Under the pieces are notes generated by a model, which was not told the origin of the DNA, did no database searches, and was given only the letters and a program-made list of their open reading frames with translations. Both the position numbers and the translations under genes were made by a program. A DNA stretch of 64,000 bases from Corticium candelabrum (lineage: Eukaryota > Porifera > Homoscleromorpha > Homosclerophorida > Plakinidae). The DNA lies in contig NC_085085.1 of the NCBI RefSeq assembly GCF_963422355.1, positions 6,735,733 to 6,799,732 of the forward strand. Direction: 5' to 3'. Of the stretch, positions 1 to 11,145 are shown one piece after another (position 1 is the stretch's first letter; every line of letters begins with the position of its first letter).

Positions 1-180
1 TTTAGGTGTCACCTCTGGATTTCCAATCATGCAGTGCTGTAAAGCATTTTTAGTAACTTGGCCACAGAGAATAGCAGCAACTTGCAAGCTAGCTGGACAA
101 ACTCCTTCAGCCCAATGTTTGAGAGAGTATATATGGCAGTGTCTTATAAAAGTGTAGCAAAAATTCAAATCAGGCACCTG
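1..180 (-). CDS. Candidate exon, open to the window edge, unknown family
   Basis: A 60-codon frame runs without a stop from position 180 to the left edge. It is preceded on the minus strand by a strong acceptor (T-rich tract ending TTTTTTACCAG). The peptide begins QVPDLNFCYTFIRH and contains SLKHWAEGVCPASLQVAA, a Cys- and Leu-rich helical composition I do not recognise. The acceptor is phase 0, which matches the phase-0 donor of the coiled-coil exon ending at 3215. It could therefore be the next exon of that gene across an intron holding two LINE fragments. The exon boundary is well supported, the linkage is weak, and a separate gene is equally possible. Confidence 0.5.
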
Positions 181-1259
181 CTGGTAAAAAATTGTTGTCA
201 AACTTGGCATCTTTTAGACAAACATTAGAGACATACTATTCCTGATTTCCAATAAGAACACTATTCAATGGATGTAACAAATAACATGCATCTGCAACTG
301 TTGATGGAAATGAACAATATACATCTAACACATCAGATCTCAAATCTAATGTAATCCTTCCCAAATTGTCCATTTAAGAACGTAAATGCAAATACACGTA
401 CCATACCTAATGATAAACCAAGAAAAGACATCATCAAGACATGTCAGGACAACAACATAATGAAATTAAATGTAGACTGTAAATTCATTAAATGCCTTGA
501 AATGGACTCCGTCCAGAGTACATTTCAATCACATGGTAATACCTAGAAATGATGACAACAGCTGTCCTCAAGATCTGGGCTCTGCATGTGGACAGAATTG
601 AAGACATCTTTGGCACCCTTCAATCCCTGTTCTCCTCAAGCAACAACTAGACGTACGTCGTACATTATAAAAATACTATCTATGCATCCTTCTGTAGCTA
701 CTCTATTTTGAATAGATGAGAAACAATCTGAAAATTGATCGTTTTCGCCTGAGAACAGATGGTCTTAGCAGTGATCAGCCTCAGAACTTCTCCAACTGCA
801 ATGGGTCTGACATCCTCCTGCCTACCTGTCTGGCTGTTTGGCCAAGTCCATTAGTTCTATGACTTTGTTGTTTGCAAGGACTGGTTTGCTTTCACAAATT
901 CCTAGCATATATGTACAAGTAGCTATAGAGTCTATATGAGAATAAAGTATCTGTCTCTCTGTCTGCCTCCCTGTCCGTCTGTCTGTCGATGGTAGTATAT
1001 TTCAAACATATGACTGTCCGTCTGTCTGTCGATGGTAGCATATTTCAAACATGACTGTCTGCATGTCTGTCTGTCTGTCAATACATATATTTTCCATTTA
1101 AATCAAACATTTACATCATATAAGCAACCTAGCACTAACACAACAGAGCTCTCTGTCTGTCTGTCATAATCACATATTTCTTAGATCAAACTAATACACG
1201 TTTCTGCAATAAAATTAAAAAGGCTACAACTAAAATGGAAATGTCTATAAATCACTAAT
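181..1259. other. Non-coding stretch with imperfect CTGT microsatellites
   Basis: No convincing exon was seen. Positions 951-1081 and 1150-1168 are imperfect (CTGT)n runs. Within them a block of about 45 bp (CTGTCGATGGTAG followed by ATATTTCAAACAT) is repeated in tandem. The same CTGT repeat reappears around the two LINE ends at 1893-1979 and 3055-3096. Confidence 0.6.
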
Positions 1260-1264
1260 GCAAG

Positions 1265-1860
1265 AAAGTTAATGTGGGAAGACCTGAGTGTTGAAAGTCA
1301 TGAGCTTCTCAGGTCCACCGCATAGTCCGGACAGTTTCTTTAAAATCACTTGTGCATTGCACCTTTGTAGCTGGATGGAAAAGCATTTTCTCCAATAGTC
1401 CAAAAATTCTGGAGCATTCGGTCTTAAAGTTTCGTCTGATCACTGGTTGGATAGATTTTTCAAGAACTTTCTTCCTTGCTCTCCCCATGTACTGAAGTGC
1501 TCGAGAACTAATGGGATAACGTTGGATGTTGAGCCTCCAGGCAGCTTGGGCCAGTCATATTTAGCCTTCTTTCTGGCATCCCTTAGAGAAGCCACAGCTC
1601 CAATCTTTTCAGCAGCACTAGGATAAATTTCCAGCTCCATGAGATGTCAAAGTCAAAGATGCCAAAGAGATGTCAAAGTCAATGTTAGATCCTAGGTTGA
1701 CATCAAACATAACAATGTCAGACTTGCATTCGGAATCAACATATGTTCCAAAGTTCACGGCAGTGGTGAATGCTAAGGCTCCTTAGGTAATCAGACCAAA
1801 CACCTGCAATAGACTCATGTGACCAGACAGACCCTCATCCTGTCTTGCAGGTGAGGAGAT
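1265..1860 (-). pseudogene. 3' end of a non-LTR retrotransposon ORF, copy A (degenerate)
   Basis: Read on the minus strand, this stretch gives a partial zinc-knuckle tail (ESGCHLLTCKTG, near 1850). It is followed by SDIVMFDVNLGSNIDFD and then KKAKYDWPKLPGGS and VIPLVLEHFSTWG. This D...D-x-D...K layout is the C-terminal endonuclease-like region of LINEs that carry a restriction-like domain downstream of reverse transcriptase. Stops and frame changes separate the pieces, so it is a dead 5'-truncated copy. It lies head-to-tail with copy B at 2041-2955, which carries the same motifs in the same order. Family assignment comes from motif order only. Confidence 0.6.
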
Positions 1861-1892
1861 GGCATCCACTTTCATCTAATGTTGCACCACAG

Positions 1893-1893
1893 T

Positions 1894-1938
<45 letters not shown>

Positions 1939-1979
1939 ATGTATGTATGTATGTATGTATGTATGTCTGTCTGTCTGTC
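1893..1979. repeat. (CTGT)n / (GTAT)n compound microsatellite
   Basis: About eleven CTGT units run into seven GTAT units and back into CTGT. The run separates LINE fragment A from fragment B. Confidence 0.9.
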
Positions 1980-2040
1980 AATGGTAGTATATTTTCATAA
2001 ATGAAGTTAGATACAATAGCAAGCAAAGGCCAAGTACAGT

Positions 2041-2955
2041 TCACATTGTCCTACTGCTAACAAAGTGCAAATTAAGTAAAGTAAAGGGACATAGATGTCC
2101 CTGTTCAACAAAAACTAGCTTATATGTCAGAGATGTTGCCTGGGAATGCCTGTACAAGCTGGATGTCTTCTGCAGGAACACTCTTGCATTGTTTTTCTGA
2201 AGCTGGATGGCCATTCTCTTTCTCCAGTAGTCTTTAAATTCTGCCCTGTCCGGTTTTCCACATTCATCCCTGGATCTCATTGACAGTTGATCAAGGTAGG
2301 CTTCAGCCTGCTTTCCCCATTGACCGAAGTGCTCCATAACCAATGGAACTACTTGAACTGACATACCTCCAGGGTATGTTTCTTTGGCATAACGAGACTT
2401 CTTCCGTTCCTCGCATCTACAAGCTGCAGCTCCATCAGTGGTGGCAGAAGTTGAAAATATGTCAGAACTCCAGGAGTGAGCCATTGCAACATCAAGCTCT
2501 ACATTAGAGCCAGCCCCTGTGTCAAAAACTGAAATGTCAGGACGACTGTCAGAGGTGGAGTATCTGTCCTTTGGTTCTTTGCGATGGTGGATTTTGAGAT
2601 GACTTAGACAGTCAGACCACACAGACATGATGCAATTATGTGTCCAAACTGGTCCTCCCCTGTCTTGCAAGTGATCTGATGATAACAACTAGTGTCGGTT
2701 ATGGATCTACCACAGTTACAAATCTGAATGTCGTCACTGTATGGTAAAGGAAGACCAAGCCTCATGAGAGCCGCCAAGCAAAATTTGCATGAACTGAGTG
2801 TGGACTCTATTGTTGCTGGTATTGCAGATAACCAAGAACCCGTGCCTTTACCTTGCACAGATCAAAATTTTGCCTCATCTCTAAGGGTGGTAGCATTTTC
2901 CAGCCATTTAGCTGCTTCTGCCTTGCTTCTTTACGTTGTTAGCTTATGCTGAAGC
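2041..2955 (-). pseudogene. 3' end of the same non-LTR retrotransposon, copy B
   Basis: The minus strand encodes GTGSWLSAIPA, then a Cys/His knuckle (CNCGRSITDTSCYHQITC), then DSRPDISVFDTGAGSNVELD and GGMSVQVVPLVMEHFGQWG. This order (helical region, zinc knuckle, PD-(D/E)XK-like core, conserved HFGxWG block) is that of the C-terminus of restriction-like-endonuclease LINEs common in invertebrates. The knuckle frame and the endonuclease frame differ, with a frameshift near 2640, so the copy is inactive. The upstream reverse transcriptase is missing. It shares its family with copy A next to it, which suggests either two independent truncated insertions or a local duplication. Confidence 0.65.
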
Positions 2956-3054
2956 TTTCTTGGTGACGACAACATGTCTAACAAAGATTGAGATTCTAGC
3001 AGGATTGAGTGGAGAATGTGAGAAATAGAACTTGCTGGTTGTGATGCTGATATG

Positions 3055-3055
3055 A

Positions 3056-3096
<41 letters not shown>
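3055..3096. repeat. (TCTG)n microsatellite
   Basis: Uninterrupted TCTG units lie between LINE copy B and the coiled-coil gene. Confidence 0.9.
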
Positions 3097-3214
3097 CACT
3101 ACATCTTTCCATAAGCTCATTTCATCTTATTACCTACTAATAATGACAAAGCAATAATGTCACAGTTCTATACATATCATGGCATACTCTTCATAAAGCA
3201 AGCAAATCACATAC

Positions 3215-6200
3215 CATAACAGGATGCATCTTTGCCAACTCATTCCTACTTGACAAATCATCAGAGCAAGATTGTGAGAGGGTCCGAGTACTAGAGATTC
3301 TCTTTTGCCGTGGTTGCTTCTGTTTGGTCACACGATCTTGTGTTTGATCAACACACTTACTTAATTGAGTCATTTCAGCTGTTATCTCACCAATCCTACT
3401 GACAAACTGCTGTCCAGCAGAAGACAGCTAAAACAAAGGATTGGCTAATAATAAATACTAACACAAAACAAATTAATCAACCACCAATTCAATTGTGTCC
3501 TTGCTAAACTGAGAGATTGTATCCAAATGCAACAATGGAAGCCGATGATCTTCTAATTGCAGGTCATACTCTGATCAATAAATGCAGATAGAATTAAAAA
3601 CTTCTAATACACAAACGACTGCATTAATTGCTACAATACAAGCTAGCCATAACTAAAACTTGTAGTCATAGTACAGTTGCTGTATACTAGATTTGAACAC
3701 CAATCAATACCTATCAATACTTATTGATTCTAAATCCATATTAAAATTGCTTGAAATTCACTTGACCACAGGCACTGACACTCCATGCTATTATTCTTAG
3801 CAATACCATTGGCTTAGCCTGGCAGTTGAAACATACTCTTCAAGGAGGGTAATTTGGTGTTTGACAGCAAGGTTCTTGCTTTTCATGTTGACATCTGAAA
3901 ACGACTTTTAAAATAGCAAACAAGTAAGCACGTAGGCAAACACACATTTGCAATTGTCCACAAGCATATTAACATTCATGGACAACCATCTGGTCATATA
4001 TGTCATGCTTATTATATTGAAAGGATATGTTTGACTCTGCAGCACGTTCCCAATAAAATTGTCCCATCTAAGCAACTTCCTTATATCAAGCAATGATCTG
4101 CATGGATGAGATTAAAGTGCACTGTAGCGTTTGTTTTTTATTTATAACCTGACGTTGCACTCATTAAAATTAATGGGTAACAAATGACACAAAACATTTG
4201 GTTCCTGAGAATTTCAAGAATCCCACCAAACACTGCATTTCAATCAAATTCCAATAGATCTAGCAGGATCTCTTGCTTGAAGAAAAAGTTGTATGGCTTC
4301 CTCAAAGGCATACATGAGGCAAATGTTTCTTTACACTGCCTGAATACTGTTTCACCACATAACGTCTCAAGGTGTGAAATGTGTATCAGTATAGTGAATG
4401 TTGTTCTCTTGAACAGGTGTCAAACCTACAGCATGTACACGTACACACTCTTAAACCACGGACAAAAAGTCTTTAATTAACAAATAAATGCCGCCCTTGT
4501 AAATGCTGCATTTGGAACTCTAGCTAAAAATAAAATAAATGCCATGGCATTTAATTGAAGAAATATGGTAATACTGGCTGAACAACAAGGCAATATATAC
4601 ATGTATAAGCTAAAACATGCACATGTACATTTAGCCATGAGTCCATCATACCCTCTATTATGACATTCTGCAGTTCCAACAGTTGATGTTTCAAAGAAAC
4701 TCCCAATTGCAGAGTGTGTATGGTCTGTTCCTTAATTAACAAATAGCAGTTAAAAGTAGTTGAAAATAATATATGACCATCAATTTAATAAAAGTTTATA
4801 AACAATTTGTATATTCTGTTATGCTCATGTCAATCAAACAACAAAATTCCTAACTGCATTAATTTACCATTAGTACTTTATCTAACTGCCAAAACAGTTT
4901 TATACTAGCAGGTACTTGACTAAAGTATAGTCACTTGTGTTCACATTTTTTCTGCCCTTTCTCTCTTTCCTGCCCCTCCCCTCCTCCTTCTCCATGTTTC
5001 CCCTTTCTCCCTTTCCTCTTTCATTGTCCTCTTTCTCACTTGTCCTGTTTACTCTTGTCCACCTGTTCACCTCGATATCATATGTGTGTCCACACATGTG
5101 CCCACACTCATGCATGCATTGCATACAAATGTGTATGAGCATATGTCCAAAGTAGTTCGGTCAGATTGTGACCAATGTTCCCAACTTGATATTTAAACTA
5201 GTGCATTTTTGGATAAGTGAGTTAAATGTCAGGAGGAGTTAAGAACACTGTTATCAATATTACAAAATCTCTCAAGTATGTAAGAAGGCAGGTAAATACA
5301 GACACAAAGTAAATTAAAAGTTGCTATCATTGTTTACCTACAATCTAATTACATAAACAGGAAGAACAGACAACCCCAGATTCCATGCACCCAAAGCAAA
5401 AGTCGTGCTAATACTCCACCTGAGAATGCAGACTATACATGTACATTCATTTTATTAGTGTAAACTTATGTACTATTTTCACAACTTCTAAAGACTGGTG
5501 TATAGAGAGAACAAACTCAGCATCCACAAGCAACACCATAACTCGTACAAGAATTCAGAACAATGAACTGCATGCACAACAGCAACTACAAATACAAATA
5601 ATGTAATAATGCTATGTGTCTAACCAGTTCTGAAACTTTTCCACTGTTGTTTCTTTCTAAAGCACTTGAACCTGCAAATGCTAATATAATCCCAGTAAGA
5701 CAATTTAAGACTTAAGACAACAAAAAGTTTAGCAAGTACATACATTGTTCCAGCTCATCATACCCAGCCTTATATTTGCGCAGCATATCTAACTCGATAG
5801 CCAACGTGCCATATGAACTCTGCATATAAGTAAAATTTCTTTATTATCATATAAACAGAATTAATTAAACTAAACTACAATATTTAATTCACCTTCATTT
5901 GGTTCATTCTTGACTCCATGTCCATGGCCATTCTTTGCTGTGCTCGTTGATGCTGACCAACCACTTTAGAGAGCCTTGACAAAATTAAACAGCTGCAATG
6001 ACTGTATTTTGATATAGATAGCATACATAGAACCACATGGTTTGGGAATAAAAGTTAGCATTAGTGCAACAACAAATAGCTTCTATAGTTGTGTGTACAT
6101 GCAAACACTTCAGAGCTTATATATTTTAAGAGCAACAGCTAAAGTTCATTAGAAAGGTCACATAACTACCTTGCTATGTCAATGAATGTATCAAATTGTA

Positions 6201-7919
6201 ATAATACATGCTTGCTCATTCTTCGCTGTGCAAGCAAACAGAAATTCTGATCCAAATGACTGTCTGCAGTAATCAGTTGTCCACGTTTGTTAGTTCAATA
6301 AATAGTCATACTACTGTAGGCGTAAAAGTGCATGCATATATCAATGAATAACGATATATAAGTCAATACTGTTTCCATAACTATAATCATAAAGTACTAT
6401 ATAATGAAACGTATCAATTATTTACACTCATAAAATGAAACAATATTTTTAAAATCCGTTAATTCCTAATGGCTGTTCTTAATGGAGAAGCGAAAAGCAG
6501 TTCACATACCATATGTGAACATTGCTTTCATAGAAACACTTACAGTAATGATGTCACATGATGCGTTTTGCAAAACTCATCTAAAATCATGCAGCGACAA
6601 AAGTGCACTCTACAGCAAATCAACAACAAAATTTTCAACTTAAATTCATTGTTAATTGATATGTAGCCCTTCACTATTAAATCAACAAACCGTTTATTTT
6701 CATCCATCAACTTCTTTGCCTCAATCTTCATAGTGTCAGCAGTTTTCTGATGGCTCTTCGTTTCTTTACTCAACATCTCTATTTTCTTCTGTGCATCTTG
6801 CAGTTCAACTTCTCTCATTGTCAACCTTACAATTTATTATTATTTTACATGTCAGTGCTACAGCAACTGCTAATAAAATTCTGCTGACCTGTTTTCTAAC
6901 TTCTTTATTTTATCTTCCAGTAAAAGACATGCCTCATTTCTAAAAGTACATTTCACGGTAAGTGATACATTATTTTTGCACCCAACATGTATAGACATAC
7001 ACAGTACATGTGCATAATTTATTCATTGCACAAGCAAAACAACAATGTTTGTATCTCAGCATAATTCAAATCTCTCAGAAATCTAACATTTTCCGATTTT
7101 AGTGCTTAGCTAGCATAAGAAAACAAAACGTTGCACTGTGCACTTTGTTGAGCTTTCTTTTAAAATTACTCAGTTTCTGATGTGACAAAACAACAAGTGT
7201 GAAACACTAAAAATAACACTGAGAATTCTGTCAAGCCATGACACCTCTTTCTCTTCACTTTTGAAGTAAATCTAAAAAATAAGTACAGCTACAATTGCCT
7301 ATCAAAGAAAAGATAAACAAATGTAAACTTACATGTAATTGCTAAAGATATTAGAGCAATTATATTTCCTTAACTTAACCATGTTGCATAAATACATAGC
7401 AATTATTTTATTGAGATAGAAATCCAGTTCTACATGTCTTATATACGCCTTAAAAAACTACAAGCATGCAATGCAACATTTACAATTTCTGTTGATTGAC
7501 CAAGTAACATAATGTTCGAACTAAATTTCATCTACTTTTGAGTATCTACTAGGTTTGTATAGGCAGTCTCATCAGATGGAGTAATGATGCTCGTCAGTCA
7601 CCACCCAAATTCCTATTCACAGTCTTCTCCATAAAAGTTGACATTGCAAACTCTCAAAACTAGATTACCTATAATACTAACTACCTTTGCTGATCCGACC
7701 TCTGAACCAGAACAAAATATGGAAGCCTTTGTACAGCAGAGTTTGATGATTCAGTGTGAGCCTGAAATGCTGTTAGTTCTGTACTATAGACAGCCTCTGT
7801 ACAAATTAAGACGAGATGACAACTATGACAATACAAAGCATATAATGTCATACCAAACAGCTCATCTCTTATCATTTTGAAGACATTCTGGTACATTCCA
7901 AGTTGAGGAATCAGTTCGT
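3215..7919 (-). CDS. Multi-exon coiled-coil protein, identity unknown
   Basis: This is a chain of short minus-strand exons with GT-AG borders: 7854-7919 (ELIPQLGMYQNVFKMIRDEL), 6889-6939 (LLLEDKIKKLEN), 6691-6825 (MREVELQDAQKKIEMLSKE), 5893-5974 (VVGQHQRAQQRMAMDMESRM), 5744-5819 (LAIELDMLRKYKAGYDELEQ), 5625-5671, 4652-4730 (LKHQLLELQNVIIE), 3837-3894 (KSKNLAVKHQITLLEE), about 3493-3581 (LQLEDHRLPLLHLDTISQF) and 3215-3427 (basic and Ser-rich, ending LAKMHPVM). Phases agree across 6889/6691, 5893/5744, 5744/5625, 4652/3837 and 3493/3215. They do not agree between 3837 and 3493, so at least one exon is missing from this model. Heptad-like Leu/Glu/Lys spacing indicates an extended coiled coil, probably a scaffold or tether. 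Start and end are not located. I do not recognise the family. Confidence 0.55.
4165..4550 (+). repeat. Dispersed repeat, copy 1 of 3
   Basis: The text from GAGGCAAATGTTTCT through GTTGTTCTCTTGAA to the end near AATAAATGCCGCCCTTG recurs at 26940-27084 continuing at 30311-30440 (split by the pogo element), and at 47985-48280. Gene-like frames inside it are chance. It is probably a non-autonomous element; ends are approximate. Confidence 0.5.
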
Positions 7920-8332
7920 CTGCAGAAATAATGTCAATGTTATTTCTTCTGTTTGGGTTATAAGTATCTCTCTATACATATGGAAATAGTATCGTTGGCT
8001 AAAATTAATATACTGAACACTTTCAAGTTGCATGATAAAAAAATTGGCAAACACACAACAGCCTAATAGCTTAATTAAACCAATTACAAGCTTAATTAAT
8101 GAAAGCAAAAGCCAGGGAAGAAAGAAAAAGGAAAGTCACTGTTACAATTAATTACTAATAATAAATTTTACTATAACAACTTTATTGATATCAATAGCTT
8201 TAAAACTACTACAACACTGGCAACACACTGTTACAACAATTGTGATTAAAAGAAACTATGTCAAGTAAAAAAACAACAAGAAAAAGACTTAGTGAGTGAG
8301 CTCAAGACTGCACAATGTCCACCATGTCTAAT

Positions 8333-9880
8333 TTAAGCGGACAATGTAGTTTTGATCTTGTCTCTCAAACACTCAGAATTAGCTTCTTTGCCCATCCCTC
8401 CAGTTGAAGAAACTACTAGTGGAGTAAAGCTTCCTCCTTCAATCTCTGTAACTCTTTCGCCGTATGCACATCGCTTTTCTTGTTCGTGGTTCCTGTATAC
8501 TTGTTGGAGGTTGGTATGTCGATAACTTGACGTGTTATGATAGAAGACCCTAATGTCGAACAATGCGCATTCACCTCTTTGCCAAACTCCACGTGCAGAT
8601 ACGTCTAGTTGTGCTTCATCATCAGAATTTGTACGCCACTGAAGACTTTCTCCAGAAAGGAGATGAAGATGAGGCTCTACAGCAACATCTGAGTAGATTT
8701 CAGATAGCAAATCTGCTGTGATGTCCCTTACCTTGTTTTGTCTTAACGTTGAAAAACCACCTTTAGGGCAAATCATTGCATGATCAATTCCAAACGTTGA
8801 CCCACAAGGGCAGTGCAATGGACTTCTTTCAATGGCCATCCATATCTCAGACATATAGCATCCCGAAAATCAGCTATATGCAAGTGGAAATCCATGTTGC
8901 TGAATAGGTAGTACAGTTAACCAACTAGATGCTTCTTTCTCCGTTGCCAGCTCTATAGATCTCCTAGTGGACAGAGAAGCTGTCTCTTGCAGATTTTCCA
9001 GAATGTTTTTGTTGTTCTGCTTGTTTCCTATTTTTAAGACTCTGTTTGTCTGATAGAGTCATTGGTAATTGAATGAGATTGCTCTTGGGCTACTTTCAAG
9101 GCTGCAAGAGCAGATATTTGAGTTGATGCATGAAATTGCCAATCAGCTATTTGTGTAGGATCACCAATGTTCAGACCACCATGTCAACATGGCAGTGACA
9201 ATAGTTTCCTTATATCATTACTGAATGCTACTTGACTAGTCAAGGCCGGAAGAAAGTGTTGAGGAATAGCTGTCTCAAGTGGAGCTAAAAGATGGGAAAT
9301 GCCTTGAACTGTGTGAAGCAAATAGCTCCATTTACCACTTAGGCCATGCGTAAATGCTGAGGAAGCAACATCAGGTTGTGTTGTAGCAATTTCGGATAGA
9401 TTTATGACTTGCTTTACCTACTTAGCAACATGTCTCTAACATACTAGTGGTATAACCACTTTCTCCCACAATCAACCAGGATTTGTTTGGGTTTGCAAAG
9501 TACCCAAACTGTCGTCCATTCTCAATAAGATTATCCCACCATTTACGCACGCTTGTAATAAAGCCAGCTCCTGTAGCATCATCTGCATACCAGACTTGCT
9601 TGCATATGTCATCAATTTTAGAAATCAAGGGCAAAGTACCGATGGCATACATGGCCAATGGCTAAAGGATCTCCCTGTGTGGTGCCTTCTATTGAAACAA
9701 CAACTTCGCCTCCAAGAACATACATCATGACTCCTGTTCGGTATGTGTTATCTCAGTCATATAGCATCCAGAAAATCAGCTTTAGGCAAGTGGAAATCAT
9801 GTTGCTGAATAGGTACTACAGTCAACAAACTAGATGCTTCTTTTTCCATTGCCAGCTCTATAGATCTTAATGGACAGTAA
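8333..9880 (-). pseudogene. Broken LINE: reverse transcriptase plus zinc knuckle and endonuclease-like C-terminus
   Basis: The minus strand reads in order: EGTTQGDPLA (about 9665-9740), a reverse-transcriptase block with the YADD active site (VWYADDATGAG, 9422-9658), GGLNIGDPTQIADWQF (about 9180), EKEASSWLTVLP and DFRDAICLRYGW (about 8880), a CPCG...H...C knuckle, LDVSARGVW, FDIRVF and GSFTPLVVSSTGGMG (8333-8854). This matches the LINE group with a restriction-like endonuclease after the RT. At least two single-base frameshifts are visible: between TQGDPLA and the RT block near 9655, and near 8850. A 120-bp piece (8850-8966) is repeated at 9753-9876, showing an internal rearrangement. Inactive. 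Confidence 0.7.
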
Positions 9881-9892
9881 ATAATAATAATA

Positions 9893-10268
9893 ACAGTGGC
9901 TTAGTGGTTAGCGACAATGTCTACCACTCCATGGTTTGGGGGTTCAAACCCCGGCGACGACAGCAATTATGAAACTTGTCTGTCTTTCTTTCTCATGTTT
10001 CAGTCATTGGGGAGTTTCTGTGGTCTGGCAAATGGTCCGTTGATGATGACGTTCAGCGTTTTCCTGATGGTCATTGATATTCACTAGACATGCTGTTCTG
10101 AGTTCCCGGTCACCGTAATGCCTGCAATCTATATTGAATTGGCTAGTCATTGATCACCGTGTGGACTACACAAAAACATGTACCCTGCTGGGCTCACCTG
10201 CTGGGTTGGTGGGCACCTAGATGGGGGTAAAGACCCCACTTGCCCATTATGGAGGGGCATAACAACAC

Positions 10269-10303
<35 letters not shown>
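9893..10303 (+). mobile_element. tRNA-derived SINE, copy 1
   Basis: It starts with a pol III A box (TGGCTTAGTGG, 9897-9907) and a B box (GGTTCAAACC, 9941-9950) about 34 bp apart, as in tRNA genes. An unrelated body of about 300 bp and an (AAT)n tail at 10270-10303 follow. The RNA does not fold as an intact tRNA gene, so this is a SINE head. Copy 1 lacks a stretch after TTTCTCATGTTTC that the other two copies keep. Confidence 0.8.
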
Positions 10304-10304
<1 letters not shown>

Positions 10305-10305
<1 letters not shown>

Positions 10306-10722
10306 GCCGTGGCTTAGTGGTTAGCGACAATGGCTACCACTCCATGGTTTGGGGGTTCAAACCCCAGTGACGACAGTAAATTGTGAAACTTGTCTGTCTT
10401 TCTTTCTCATGTTTCTCTAGCTTTATCCATGAGACTATGACTCGTTTCAGTTGTTGGGGAGTTTCTGTGGTCTGGCGAACGGTCCGTTGACGATGACGTC
10501 CAGTGCTTTCCTGGTGGTTGTTGATATCCACTAGGCGTGCTGTATCGAGTACACGGTCACCGTAATGCCTGCAATCTATATCGAATTGGCTAGTCATTGA
10601 TCGCCGTATGGACTACACGGAAACATGTACCCCACTGGGCTCACCTGCCGGGTTGGTGGGCGCCCAGATGGGGGTAAAGACCCCACCTGCCCATTATGGA
10701 GGGGCATAACGACACATAATAG
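10305..10722 (+). mobile_element. tRNA-derived SINE, copy 2
   Basis: The A box (TGGCTTAGTGG) and B box (GGTTCAAACC), the conserved body (CTGGCGAACGGTCCGTTGACG region) and the terminal block GGGGCATAACGACACATAAT are as in the neighbouring copies. It sits directly on the (AAT)n tail of copy 1, in the same orientation. Confidence 0.8.
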
Positions 10723-11145
10723 TCACCGTCGTGGCTTAGTGGTTAGCGACAATGACTACCACTCCATGGTTTGGGGGTTCAAACCCCAGTGACGATAGTA
10801 AATTATGAAACTTGTCTGTCTTTCTCTCTCATGTTTCTCTAGCTTTATCCATGAGACTATGACTTGTTTCAGTCGTTGGGGAGTTTCTGTGGTCTGGCGA
10901 ACGGTCCGTTGACGATGACGTTCAGTGCTTTCCTGGTGGTCGTTGATATCCACTAGGCGTGCTGTCCACGAGTTTGCGGTCACTGTAATGCCTGCAATCT
11001 ATATCGAATTGGCTAGTCATTGATCGCCGTATGGACTGCACGGAAACATGTACCCTGCTGGGCTCACCTGCCGGGTTGGTGGGCGCCCAGATGGGGGTAA
11101 AGACCCCACTTGCCCATTATGAAGGGGCATAACGACACATAATAA
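10723..11145 (+). mobile_element. tRNA-derived SINE, copy 3
   Basis: Third head-to-tail copy with the same A and B boxes and the same 3' block ending ACGACACATAATAATAG. It abuts the 5' end of the following LINE fragment. Minus-strand open frames inside copies 2 and 3 are shadows of the SINE body. Confidence 0.8.

Noticed and set aside
4226-4320. Possible exon reading EEAIQLFLQARDPARSI
   Set aside because: The phase does not fit the neighbours and the region is part of a dispersed repeat found twice elsewhere in the window.
4935-5155. Open frames rich in Pro/Ser/Phe on the plus strand and Glu/Lys/Arg on the minus strand
   Set aside because: They come from a pyrimidine-rich tract (CTTTCCCCT type); frames exist in several phases on both strands with no splice or start context.
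10334-10983. Minus-strand frames in the SINE copies
   Set aside because: They mirror one another because the SINEs are copies; they contain no domain and are not kept in copy 1.
9893-11145. tRNA genes
   Set aside because: Only the A and B boxes are tRNA-like; no paired acceptor stem or anticodon arm is present and each is followed by a SINE body.
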